Shown one piece after another: positions 1 to 8,021 of a stretch of DNA of 64,000 nucleotides; the first letter of the stretch is position 1; the number at the start of each line of letters is the position of its first letter. Origin of the DNA: Jiangella alba (GTDB lineage Bacteria; Actinomycetota; Actinomycetes; Jiangellales; Jiangellaceae); the NCBI RefSeq assembly GCF_900106035.1, contig NZ_FNUC01000004.1, positions 3,385,722-3,449,721 on the forward strand, written 5' to 3'. The position numbers and the translations under genes are program-made. The notes beneath the pieces are model-generated. The model was not told the origin of the DNA. It was given only the letters and a program-made list of their open reading frames with translations, and ran no database searches.

Positions 1-655
1 CGTCGGTGAGGGTGGTCTCGAACTCGCGGCCGTAGTAGTTCTTGTCCGCGATCACGATCTGCCCGGCCCGCCCGGGACCGGTGAGCTCGGGGTCGGCATC
101 GAGCATCCCGAGCAGCGTCTGGCGTTCGTCGGCCTTCGCGCCGGTCAGGGCGAACCCGACCGGCAGGCCGTGCAGTGTGCACAGCAGGTGCAGCCGCAGT
201 CCCCAGAAGAACCTCGAATGCGAGGCGCAGTAGCCGTACTCGGCCCACCCGGCCAGGTCCGAGCGCCGCGCCGTCTCCCGTGATCGGGCACACTCGACCG
301 GGGTGGAATCGGCCACCCAGACGTCATCGGTCCACATGCTCGTGTCCCGGGCCAGCACCCCGACCAGCTGGGCGATCGTGGCGCCGAGGCGCCGCAGCCG
401 CTTGTTGTAGCCGGGCTGCTGGGGCAGGTATGGGAACAGATGCCGCAGGTGAGCGCGTCCGTAGCGCAGCCAGCGAGCCTCAGAGGTGAACCCCAGCAGG
501 GCCTGCATCACCGCCAGCGTCACCAACTCCGCGTCGCTGATCCTCGGCTCGATCCCGACCCTGGGCCGCCACGGCGCCAGGTGCGGAGAATCGATCAACA
601 GGTCATCGACCGTCACGTACAGTGCAGTCGCGAGGGTGTCCAGGTTTGTTCTCAC
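1..655 (-). CDS. IS982-family transposase, N-terminal part (cut by window edge)
   Basis: This is the first 218 residues of a DDE-type transposase; the frame is open from a GTG at 655 to base 1, so the C-terminus lies outside the window. Family-typical blocks are visible: VADSTPVE with a candidate catalytic Asp at residue 116, the segment DLAGWAEYGYCASHSRFFWG, LHGLPVGFALTGAKADERQ, and IADKNYYG with a second Asp at residue 204. The expected catalytic Glu would fall off-window. The GTG start sits inside a perfect 12-bp inverted repeat. No terminal repeat or target duplication could be identified. It lies in an accessory-looking stretch ending in a tRNA fragment. The family call is made from memory of the motif set and is fairly secure. 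Whether the element is intact cannot be seen. Confidence 0.85.
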   Translation of the reverse strand, partial: MRTNLDTLATALYVTVDDLLIDSPHLAPWRPRVGIEPRISDAELVTLAVMQALLGFTSEARWLRYGRAHLRHLFPYLPQQPGYNKRLRRLGATIAQLVGVLARDTSMWTDDVWVADSTPVECARSRETARRSDLAGWAEYGYCASHSRFFWGLRLHLLCTLHGLPVGFALTGAKADERQTLLGMLDADPELTGPGRAGQIVIADKNYYGREFETTLTD

Positions 656-677
656 AAACTGATCTTGGACACCCTCG
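631..677. repeat. Perfect 12-bp inverted repeat around the transposase start
   Basis: CGAGGGTGTCCA at 631-642 is the exact reverse complement of TGGACACCCTCG at 666-677. A second, inner pair TTTGT/ACAAA lies between them. The GTG start (655-653) falls inside the loop. A transcript entering from outside would fold this region and hide the start, a known style of translational control in insertion sequences. That function is inferred. Confidence 0.6.
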
Positions 678-968
678 CCCACGTCACCGGCTCATGACAC
701 GCGCGCGACCACTTGGAATAGGTCATCTAGTGGATGACGACGACGCCGAGCGTGAGCGTCCACGAACGGCTGAAGCTTCAGCGCCACTTGCGGCGGAAGG
801 ACGCGTCCGCGTAAGAACTTCGCGCGCGGCCGTGGGGCGTTCACCCTTCATTCGACTCGAGTGCCGCGGGGTATGCCTGCAGGATCCGTTGCACGGATGT
901 CACCGCCTCGCCGAGTTCTGTCAGGATCGGTGCGAGCGCCCTGTCGGCGTCCGTGCGACTCTCTGGGG
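678..968. other. No secure gene between transposase and fusion protein
   Basis: I see no convincing gene here. A 26-codon open frame (734-814, plus strand, ending in HLRRKDASA) has coding-like composition but no good ribosome binding site. It may be the tail of a decayed accessory gene. The outer end of the insertion sequence should also lie here but was not recognised. Confidence 0.4.
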
Positions 969-2210
969 ATGGGACGAACGTGGTTGTCGGTGACGGTGGA
1001 GCTGCTCGGCGGTCGGGGAGGGGAACTGTGGCCGTGGCCCGGGCGAGTCTTCGCGGTCGGGCCGTCGCACACCTTCATGGACCTCGCGGATGCTGTCAAC
1101 GTCGCCTTCGCCCGATGGGACCGGGCACACCTGTCGGTGTTCACCCTGGCCGATGGCCGGGTGGTCACGGACGAGGAGACGGGGGCGGAGATGGCCGGGT
1201 CGGTCGGGGGGCCGATCAGGACGCTGACGGACATTGAGACGACCAAGGTGGCCAGGGTCCTGGATCCGGGGGCTGAGTTCCAGTTCACTTTCGACCTTGG
1301 CGACGACTGGATCCACCGGTGCGTGATCGGCGAGGAGAAGATCGACCCACTGGAGGTGCTGGGCATCCGCCCCGACAGGCCGCTGCCCTACTGGGGGTGG
1401 GGCAGCATGCCGGACCAGTACGGGCGCAGATGGGCAGCCGACGATGGCGAGAGCCGGCCACCGAGGAAACCGGCCCATCCACATCCAATGCTGCTACACG
1501 CGTGGCCCGCACATGAGCTCGTTCCCGAGCTGGATCTCTCCGACCTGCGAGCTGCCATCGCCGCAGCGGATGCGGACCGCTTCCTGGCCGCCGTGACGGG
1601 CCGCGACGTCGATGACGCGCTGCAACAGGTGGGGGCCGGGATACCGATGGCCCTTGAACAGCGACGGGAGCAGACCGAGCCGGTGGCGTTGTCGGTCATC
1701 AACCGGCTGACCGTGCGTGCCGGCCCTGGCGATGAAGTGCTGGCCGACGACCTGCTGGCCAGGCTGCGGCGCGAACCGCTGAAGGGGCGGGTGGTTCCGG
1801 TCGACCTCGAGATGCTCTGCACCGAACTGGAGGGAGACCCGAGCATGTCGACCGGCGGCTACCTCGACCTAGGTACCGGCGAAGTGTACGACGAGACCGC
1901 CACCGACGCGATGCTGGTCGGAGAAGGCGCCGCGATCGACGTGGAGGAAGAGCCGGACCGGTGGCTCTGGTTCCATCGCACCGATTCGACGGAGGGATGG
2001 CGGGACATGGCATCCTTTGCCCAGCGGCAGCACGACCCCGCCCTGCGGGCGCGGCTGGAACGGCTGATCGAGGGCAAGGGCGCCTTCGGCCGATTCCGCG
2101 ACCTGATCCACGAGGAGAACCTCGCCGAACGGTGGTACGCCTACTCCACCGACCGCCAACTGGGCCGGGCCCGCGGACTCCTCGCCGACGAAGGCATCCG
2201 CGTGGGCTGA
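969..2210 (+). CDS. PRiA4_ORF3 (pRiA4b ORF-3-like) / UPF0158 fusion protein
   Basis: This 413-residue protein joins two small families of unknown function. Residues ~1-170 match the plasmid pRiA4b ORF-3 family, with FDLGDDWIHRCVIGEE as its hallmark segment, a family often seen beside transposons and plasmid genes. The C-terminal ~125 residues (YLDLGTGEVYDE through GKGAFGRFRDLIHEE and RWYAY) match the UPF0158 pattern. The frame is open from 861, but I chose the ATG at 969 because similarity to the family begins only at MGRTWLSVTVEL. No membrane segment or signal peptide is visible. The position between an IS transposase and a tRNA fragment suggests accessory DNA. The molecular role is unknown. 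Confidence 0.75.
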   Translation: MGRTWLSVTVELLGGRGGELWPWPGRVFAVGPSHTFMDLADAVNVAFARWDRAHLSVFTLADGRVVTDEETGAEMAGSVGGPIRTLTDIETTKVARVLDPGAEFQFTFDLGDDWIHRCVIGEEKIDPLEVLGIRPDRPLPYWGWGSMPDQYGRRWAADDGESRPPRKPAHPHPMLLHAWPAHELVPELDLSDLRAAIAAADADRFLAAVTGRDVDDALQQVGAGIPMALEQRREQTEPVALSVINRLTVRAGPGDEVLADDLLARLRREPLKGRVVPVDLEMLCTELEGDPSMSTGGYLDLGTGEVYDETATDAMLVGEGAAIDVEEEPDRWLWFHRTDSTEGWRDMASFAQRQHDPALRARLERLIEGKGAFGRFRDLIHEENLAERWYAYSTDRQLGRARGLLADEGIRVG

Positions 2211-2817
2211 CGAGCCCGCCCTGGCAGGTAGCTCATTCTGGACGGTAAGACGCATTGCCGTGAGCTCTGGCTGAGGTCGTGGCCAGACGTGCGGTCGACG
2301 CTCGATCAGGTGGTCGCTGCTCGTCCTCCAGATCTATGGCGGTGCGTTGATTTCAGCCGGCGACCGAGTCTCGCCCATCGCCGCGCTGGCGACGCTCTCG
2401 CGTGTCCGGCGGTGAGCGACGGCGTCCGGTCAGCTACGACCGCTGCGTGGCGAATACGTGTCCAAGTTCGGTTGCGAGCCGCCGCTGCGGGCGCGTTGCT
2501 GCAGGTCAGGGTAGGTGGATCCCGCCGACGGCACGCCGCTCTCTCAAGGCGGTAGCGCGGGTTCGAATCCCGTCGGGGCTACAGAGAAGCGCCCGTCACC
2601 TGCGGAAACGCAAGGTGAGGGGCACTTTCGTCTGTCCAGCCGTCGGCGGCTCGCTACGGCGAGGAAGCCAGGAAGCCGAGCGCCAGTGCTGATGCCGCCT
2701 GGGAGCAGGCCCTCTCCCCGGCACCTGCCTCGCCACCACACGTCGCCGATCTGACCCGTCCGCTGTCGGTTCGGACGCAGGGCCGGCCTGCCGCCCAGCA
2801 GCGTCCATGGCTCGCGG
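2211..2817. other. Gene-free stretch holding a tRNA fragment
   Basis: No protein-coding gene is convincing in these ~600 bases. The only recognised item is the tRNA-Glu 3' fragment at 2531-2581. Just after it, CACCT-GCG-gaaa-CGC-a-AGGTG (about 2594-2615) can form a bulged hairpin, possibly the old terminator of the tRNA gene. Confidence 0.5.
2531..2581 (+). pseudogene. 3' fragment of tRNA-Glu(CTC), probable integration scar
   Basis: The segment has an anticodon stem CCGCT/GGCGG (2536-2540/2548-2552), a seven-base loop CTCTCAA with anticodon CTC at 2543-2545, a TAGC variable loop, a T arm GCGGG-TTCGAAT-CCCGT (2557-2573), an acceptor strand CGGGGCT (2574-2580) and discriminator A2581, then CA. 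No partner for the acceptor strand and no D arm occur upstream, so only the 3' two-thirds remain. Elements that integrate into tRNA 3' ends leave exactly this kind of truncated copy at their far end. The intact gene would then lie to the left of the window. Confidence 0.75.
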
Positions 2818-5070
2818 CTATTCGATGGCGAGGGCCGACTCGGCGGGTCGGCCACGCGTCGCTCGCCAGGCGGGTAGCAGCGTGGCGCTGAGGGTCAGCA
2901 GAACCGCCAGGCCGGCCGTCGCCGCGTAGATGAACGGGGAACCCGAGGGCAGCACCGAGTCGAGGCGCTTGAGGCTGACCGGGACCAGGATCGCGATCGA
3001 GGCCAGGGTGCCCAACGCGACGCCGCTGACTGCCACGATCGCGCCTTCGATCCCGACCATCCGCAGCACCTGGCCGCGGGTCGAGCCCGCGAGCCGCTGC
3101 AGCCCGAACTCCCGCCGCCGCGCCGTCGTGCTCGACGCCAGGGTGTTGATCACCGTGATCGCCGCGTACCCGGCGATCATGATCACCATGATGTAGATCG
3201 CGAAGGTGGCCGTGGTCCGCTGCTCGTCGTACTCGCTGAACAGGACGTCGCGGCCGCTCACCGTCAGACCGTTCTCGTCGGCGAGCGTCTGGGTCAGCTC
3301 TGCCCTGAGGGTGCCGGGATCGGTGTCCGGGTCGGCGGTGACGAGGATCCTCGTCGCGAATCCCTCGGTGGTGTGCGCGGCCAGGGTCTCGGCCGGAAGC
3401 AGCAGCGTGTCGTAGTCGTCCGGAGCGGAGAACAACGCAGCCACCTGCGCGTCGATCGTGGTGTTGTCGCCCATCCGCAGCGTGATCGTGTCGCCGACGT
3501 CGACGCTCAGCCGGCCGGCGTGCTGGTCTTCGACCGCGACCGTGTCACCGCGCAGGTCGGCGAAGGCGCCGGCGGTGACGTCGACGGGTGTGGTGGCGTC
3601 GGCGCCGCGGGCGGTGACTCCCTGCAGGTTCCAGCCCTCACCCGCCGGTGAGCTGTCGTCGGGGCTCTCGATGAAGCCGGTGCTGCCGACGTACTCCGAC
3701 GCGCCGGCCACGCCTGGCAGCTCGTCGATCCGCTCGACCAGCTCGGGGTCGAGCCGGTTCTCGGCCGTCACGACCGCGTCGGCGACCAGGCTGTCCGCGA
3801 AGATCTGCCGGTCGGCGTCGTCGTTGGTCGTCTGCAGATACAGCATGCCGGTCGCCACCCCGGTCAGCAGGACGACCGGCGCCATCACCGCCGCCATCCG
3901 GCCGGTCCGGCCGCGGGCGTTGAGCACGGCGAGCTGGCCCGTCACGCCACCCAGCGCGCGGACGGGCCACTGCAGGACGAACGTCATGACCTTCGCCAGG
4001 ACGGGTGCCAGCAGAGCGAACCCGATGGCGAAGACGATGACCGCGGGCGCGGCGGTGGCCGGCGTCAGCGGCCCGCTCATCACCGCGATGCTCACAAAGG
4101 TGAGCGCGACCCCGCCACCGATCAGGAGCAACGCGATGAACACCCGCCACCCGCCGATCAGCCTGCCTTCGAGAGAGGCTTCGGCCAGGGCCTGGGTGGG
4201 CCTGATGCGTGCGGCTCTCCGCCCGGCACCCAGGGCACCGGCGAGCGCCGCGACGACCGCGATCCCCATCGCGGCCACCGTCGGTATCCAGCCTTGGTGG
4301 AAGGCCACCCCTTCGGTGGCGATGCCACGATCGGCCAGCTGGTCGAACACGAACTCGCCCAGGAACCGGCCCGGGGCGATGGCGAGCGCGGTCGCGGCCA
4401 ACGACAGGGCCAAGGTCTCACGCAGGATCAGCCGGCGCACCTGACGGGGCGTGGATCCGATGGCCCGCAACAGCGCGAGCTCCTGCTGGCGCTGAGTGAT
4501 CGACAGGGCCAGCATCGACGCCACTCCGAAGACCGACACCATGATCGCGAAGGCGGTGAAGACACCGGCCAGGGCGACGATGTTCACGCTGGTGCCCTTG
4601 GCCTCGCGCAGTTCCGCCTGCCCCCGCTGGTCGCCCACCAGCGTGGTCGTGGCGCCGTCCAGCTCGGCGTCGATCGCCTCCCGGACCTCGCTCACGTCCG
4701 CGCCGGGCTCGGTCACCACACCGATCGCGTCGACGGTCCCCGCCGGCGGGTCGCCGTCGAAGACGTAGGCCGTGGTGTCCTGCACACCCGGAAGGTCCGA
4801 GATCGTGTCCTCGAGCCCAGCGTCGACCCGGACCCGCTCGGGCAGGATCGCCGGTTCGTCCGGGTCGCCGCCGCGAGCGTCGTACTCCTGGTTCCCGGCG
4901 ACGACGATGTCGGCCGACGCCAGCTGCTGCGGCGGAACCGCTGTACGGATGCCCGTCTCGATCAGCCCGCCACAGGCCATCACGATGGCCGCGGCGAAGA
5001 ACATGGCGAGGAACGCCGCCACGAACGTGCCCATCCGGAACCGCAGGGTGCGAAGCGCCAGCCGCAACAT
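2818..5070 (-). CDS. ABC transporter permease, FtsX/MacB type
   Basis: This 750-residue membrane protein has an N-terminal membrane segment (residues ~10-35), a large extracytoplasmic domain, a first FtsX-like block (~165-290), a central group of membrane helices, a second extracytoplasmic domain, and a C-terminal FtsX-like block (~630-740). This two-FtsX layout is typical of actinobacterial permeases that work with LolD/MacB-type ATPases and move lipids, peptides or antimicrobials rather than importing solutes. Its start overlaps the ATPase stop by one base (TGATG), so the two are translationally coupled. No substrate can be read from the sequence. The divergent two-component pair suggests control by envelope or antibiotic stress. 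Confidence 0.9.
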   Translation of the reverse strand: MLRLALRTLRFRMGTFVAAFLAMFFAAAIVMACGGLIETGIRTAVPPQQLASADIVVAGNQEYDARGGDPDEPAILPERVRVDAGLEDTISDLPGVQDTTAYVFDGDPPAGTVDAIGVVTEPGADVSEVREAIDAELDGATTTLVGDQRGQAELREAKGTSVNIVALAGVFTAFAIMVSVFGVASMLALSITQRQQELALLRAIGSTPRQVRRLILRETLALSLAATALAIAPGRFLGEFVFDQLADRGIATEGVAFHQGWIPTVAAMGIAVVAALAGALGAGRRAARIRPTQALAEASLEGRLIGGWRVFIALLLIGGGVALTFVSIAVMSGPLTPATAAPAVIVFAIGFALLAPVLAKVMTFVLQWPVRALGGVTGQLAVLNARGRTGRMAAVMAPVVLLTGVATGMLYLQTTNDDADRQIFADSLVADAVVTAENRLDPELVERIDELPGVAGASEYVGSTGFIESPDDSSPAGEGWNLQGVTARGADATTPVDVTAGAFADLRGDTVAVEDQHAGRLSVDVGDTITLRMGDNTTIDAQVAALFSAPDDYDTLLLPAETLAAHTTEGFATRILVTADPDTDPGTLRAELTQTLADENGLTVSGRDVLFSEYDEQRTTATFAIYIMVIMIAGYAAITVINTLASSTTARRREFGLQRLAGSTRGQVLRMVGIEGAIVAVSGVALGTLASIAILVPVSLKRLDSVLPSGSPFIYAATAGLAVLLTLSATLLPAWRATRGRPAESALAIE

Positions 5071-5876
5071 CAGCGCCGCCCTCCCGCCACCGTCGCCGAG
5101 GACGGGAGAGGGGCGTCGTCGGCGAAGGCGCCCAGGCGGGTCATCCGCTCGGCCACGGCCTTGGCCGTCGGCGAGTGCAGCTCACCCACCAGACGTCCGT
5201 CGGCGAGGAACAGGACCCGATCGGCATAGGACGCCGCGACCGGATCGTGCGTCACCATCACGATCGTCTGGCCGCCGGTTCGCGCCGAGTGCCGCAGCAA
5301 CCCGAGAACGCCTCGCGCGGTCCCCGTGTCCAGCGCGCCCGTCGGCTCGTCCGCGAAGATGACCGCGGGCTCGCTGATCAACGCCCGTGCGATGGCGACC
5401 CGCTGTTGCTGCCCGCCGGACAGCTCCGCCGGACGATGCCTGCTCCGCTCGGCCAGGCCGACCTGCTCGAGCACGCTCGTCACCCGGCCTCTGGCCGGTT
5501 TGCGTCCGGCGAGCCGCAACGGCAACGTCACGTTCTGCCGCACCGTCAGGACCGGGAGCAGGTTGAACGCCTGGAAGACGAAGCCGATGCGGTCGCGCCG
5601 CAGCTTCGTCAGCTCGGTCTCGTCCAGCTCGCTGAGCTCGTGGTCCTCGAGGAGCACCGAACCCGACGTCGGCTGGTCGAGCCCGGCCGCGCACTGCAGC
5701 AGCGTGCTCTTGCCGGAGCCCGACGGGCCCATGATCGCCGTGAACGTGCCCCGGCCGAACCGCGTCGTCACCCCATCGAGCGCGACCACCTGGTTGTCGC
5801 GTTTGCCGTAGACCTTGTGGACGGCCGTCAGCCGGACCGCGTCGGTCGTGTTGTCGCTGTCGTGGGACATTCTCAT
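5070..5876 (-). CDS. ABC transporter ATP-binding protein (MacB/LolD family)
   Basis: This 268-residue ATPase partners the FtsX-type permease. All nucleotide-binding motifs are intact: Walker A GPSGSGKST, a Q-loop in FVFQAFNLLP, signature LSGGQQQR, Walker B VIFADEPTG and the switch histidine in MVTHD. The frame extends upstream to 6236, but the ATG at 5876 is preceded by AGGAAGG at good spacing, and the longer version would overlap the divergent kinase gene. Two GC-rich hairpins lie in the region before the start. It energises export from the cytoplasmic membrane. The substrate is unknown. Confidence 0.92.
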   Translation of the reverse strand: MRMSHDSDNTTDAVRLTAVHKVYGKRDNQVVALDGVTTRFGRGTFTAIMGPSGSGKSTLLQCAAGLDQPTSGSVLLEDHELSELDETELTKLRRDRIGFVFQAFNLLPVLTVRQNVTLPLRLAGRKPARGRVTSVLEQVGLAERSRHRPAELSGGQQQRVAIARALISEPAVIFADEPTGALDTGTARGVLGLLRHSARTGGQTIVMVTHDPVAASYADRVLFLADGRLVGELHSPTAKAVAERMTRLGAFADDAPLPSSATVAGGRR

Positions 5877-5887
5877 GCCGCCTTCCT

Positions 5888-5948
5888 GTCCGGCTCGCGC
5901 CGGACGATTCAGCCACCCATGCTCCCCACGGACGACCCGCCGGTCGTC
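5888..5948. repeat. Two tandem hairpins in the divergent intergenic region
   Basis: GTCCGGC-TCGC-GCCGGAC (5888-5905) and GACGACC-CGCC-GGTCGTC (5931-5948) are each perfect 7-bp stems with 4-base loops. They lie between the ABC ATPase start and the histidine kinase start. They could act as leader structures in the ABC transcript or as binding sites for the adjacent response regulator. No run of T follows either, so a classical terminator is unlikely. Confidence 0.5.
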
Positions 5949-6047
5949 GTCCCTCGCAACCGACTTCCTCTGGTGCGTATGCACTAGGACAGGCGGTTCC
6001 TGGGAACGATGCCCGCCTGGGGAACGGCCTCGTATCGTGGGATCGCC

Positions 6048-7235
6048 ATGACGAGTGCAGACGCCTCCCTCCCGCGACCACGCGCACCGTGGTGGCGGGA
6101 GACGGCGATCCTCGCCGCCACGTTCGTGCTCTGTCTCTCCGGCGGCGTCGCGCACGCCGACGGCACGTTCGGGCCGCCGCCGGCCGCGGCGTACGTCGTC
6201 GCGGTGCTGACATGTGCTGTGCTGCCGCTGCGGCACCGCGTACCGCTGGCCGCCCTCGCCGCTACGACCCTGTGCGGCATGGCGGTGGCCCCAGTGGACC
6301 TGCTGCTGACGCCGCTCGTCGTCGCCCCGATCGCGGTCGCCGCCTACGCCCTCGCGGTGCGCGACGAGAGGCGGGCGGCGGTCGCCATCCCCCTGTCAGC
6401 GGCGCTGCTGGTCTCGACGACCCCTCTCGTCGAGACCCTGTCGTGGCAGGACGTGACGCGGCTGGGCACAGTGATCGCGGTCCCGTTGGTGGCCGGCGTG
6501 CTCGGGTGGTCGGTGCAGAACCGGCGGGCCTACCTGGGCGCCGTCGAGGAGCGGGCCCGCCGCGCCGAGAAGAGCCGGGAGAGCGAAGCGCGCCGGAGGG
6601 TCGCCGAGGAACGGGTGCGCATCGCCCGGGAGTTGCACGATCTCGTGGCCCACCAGATCACCCTGGCCAACGCCCAGGCCATGGTCGCCGCCCAGATGTT
6701 CGACGTACGCCCCGAGCAGACCCGCACGAGCCTGGAGGACGTCATCGAAACCACCAGGAACGCACTCGACGACCTGCGGGCCACGGTCGGCCTGCTGCGC
6801 CAGTCGGGCGACGCGGTCGCACCCGCCGAACCGGCGCCCGGACTGTCCCGGCTTCCCACCCTCCTCGAGTCGTTCAGTCGCGCGGGCCTGGACGTCTCGA
6901 TGCACCAGGAAGGCACGGCCAGGCCGCTGCCACCGGGAGTGGACCTCACCGCCTACCGCATCATCCAGGAGGCGTTGACGAACGTGACCAAGCACGCCGG
7001 CTCCGGCAGTGCCCGGGTGGGCCTCGACTGGAACCGCGACCGCCTGACCATCACCGTCGCCGACGACGGGAACGACGCTCCTCCGGCGCCGGACCGGCCA
7101 CCCGGCTTCGGCCTGATCGGGATGCGCGAACGCGCCGCCGCGGTCGGCGGGCAACTCTCCGCGCGCCGGCGCCCGGAAGGGGGCTTCCTCGTTTCCACCG
7201 ACCTGCCGCTCCCGGCCGTGAGGAGCACCCGATGA
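6048..7235 (+). CDS. Sensor histidine kinase, NarL/DesK type
   Basis: This is a 395-residue membrane sensor. Hydrophobic segments between residues ~20 and 155 form about four to five membrane helices with little extracytoplasmic sequence, so it probably senses a membrane signal. A short coiled linker (~165-190) leads to the dimerisation/phosphoacceptor box RELHDLVAH with His197, and an ATPase domain ends with GFGLIGMRERAAAVGG. The ATG at 6048 was chosen because it starts just before the first membrane helix and has GTGGGA upstream; an ATG at 6009 is possible. It overlaps the response regulator by four bases (ATGA). Its likely target is the divergent ABC exporter, as in many Gram-positive detoxification modules. 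Confidence 0.88.
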   Translation: MTSADASLPRPRAPWWRETAILAATFVLCLSGGVAHADGTFGPPPAAAYVVAVLTCAVLPLRHRVPLAALAATTLCGMAVAPVDLLLTPLVVAPIAVAAYALAVRDERRAAVAIPLSAALLVSTTPLVETLSWQDVTRLGTVIAVPLVAGVLGWSVQNRRAYLGAVEERARRAEKSRESEARRRVAEERVRIARELHDLVAHQITLANAQAMVAAQMFDVRPEQTRTSLEDVIETTRNALDDLRATVGLLRQSGDAVAPAEPAPGLSRLPTLLESFSRAGLDVSMHQEGTARPLPPGVDLTAYRIIQEALTNVTKHAGSGSARVGLDWNRDRLTITVADDGNDAPPAPDRPPGFGLIGMRERAAAVGGQLSARRRPEGGFLVSTDLPLPAVRSTR

Positions 7236-7915
7236 CGGTCCGGGTGCTCCTTGCCGACGACCAGGCCCTCCTGCGCCAAGCGTTCCGGACGCTGCTCGAC
7301 GTCGCCGACGACCTCACCGTCGTCGGCGAGGCCGCCGACGGCGGGGAAGCGGTGAGCCTCACCCGAGAGCTGCACCCGGACGTGGTGGTCATGGACATCC
7401 GGATGCCCGGCGTGGACGGCCTCACCGCCACCGCCGAGATCTGTGCGGACCCGGAGCTGCAGGCCACTCGCATCCTGATCCTCACGACCTACGAGACCGA
7501 CGAGCACGTCGCCCAGGCGCTGCGCGCGGGAGCGAGCGGCTTCATCGGCAAGGGTATCGGGGCGGCCGACCTGCTCGACGCCGTCCGCACGATCGCCGGC
7601 GGCGAGACCCTGCTCTCGCCCGCCGCGACCCGCGCACTGATCGCCCGCTTCCTGGCCACACCTGCCGACGACCCGCCCTGGCATCGGCCCGAGCAGTTCG
7701 ACGCGCTCACCCCGCGCGAACGTGAGATGGTGGCCCTGGTCGCGACCGGCCTGTCCAACCAGGAGATCGCCGAGCGGATGTTCCTCAGCCCCTTCACCGT
7801 CCGCGCCCATGTGCAGCGCGCCATGACGAAGCTGCAGGCCCGCGACCGCGCGCAGCTCGTCGTCATCGCCTACCAGTCAGGCCTGGCCTACGGCGGCACG
7901 GACCAGCCGCCGTGA
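7232..7915 (+). CDS. Response regulator, NarL/LuxR type
   Basis: This 227-residue regulator pairs with the upstream kinase. The receiver domain (1-120) has the acidic pair D9/D10, the phosphoacceptor D55 in VVMDIRMPG, and the conserved lysine in FIGKGIG. The LuxR-type helix-turn-helix follows (LTPREREMVALVATGLSNQE onward, ~residues 160-215). An SD-like GAGGAG lies before the ATG inside the kinase gene, and the four-base overlap couples translation. It probably binds the 5877-6047 intergenic region to control the ABC exporter and perhaps its own operon. Which stimulus it answers to is not visible. Confidence 0.92.
   Translation: MTVRVLLADDQALLRQAFRTLLDVADDLTVVGEAADGGEAVSLTRELHPDVVVMDIRMPGVDGLTATAEICADPELQATRILILTTYETDEHVAQALRAGASGFIGKGIGAADLLDAVRTIAGGETLLSPAATRALIARFLATPADDPPWHRPEQFDALTPREREMVALVATGLSNQEIAERMFLSPFTVRAHVQRAMTKLQARDRAQLVVIAYQSGLAYGGTDQPP
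7890..7913 (+). terminator. Stem-loop across the response-regulator stop
   Basis: ACGGCGGC (7890-7897) pairs perfectly with GCCGCCGT (7906-7913) around an 8-base loop. The stem ends at the stop codon, between convergent genes. There is no T-tract, so efficiency as an intrinsic terminator is uncertain. Confidence 0.4.
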
Positions 7916-8021
7916 TCCGCGGATGGAACCGCCGTGCCCATGCGATCGGCGCGAAGTACGCCGACCTGGGCGTCTGAACCGGTCGCGCCACCAGGCGGCG
8001 TCGGGCGTGTACGCCTCGTGA

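Noticed and set aside
734-814. 26-codon small gene
   Set aside because: Coding-like but no convincing ribosome binding site or family. Mentioned only in the intergenic entry.
2531-2581. Intact tRNA-Glu
   Set aside because: No 5' acceptor strand pairing with CGGGGCT and no D arm exist upstream, so it is only a fragment.
5877-6236. N-terminal extension of the ABC ATPase
   Set aside because: It has no similarity to ATPases, overlaps the kinase gene, and the ATG at 5876 has a proper ribosome binding site.
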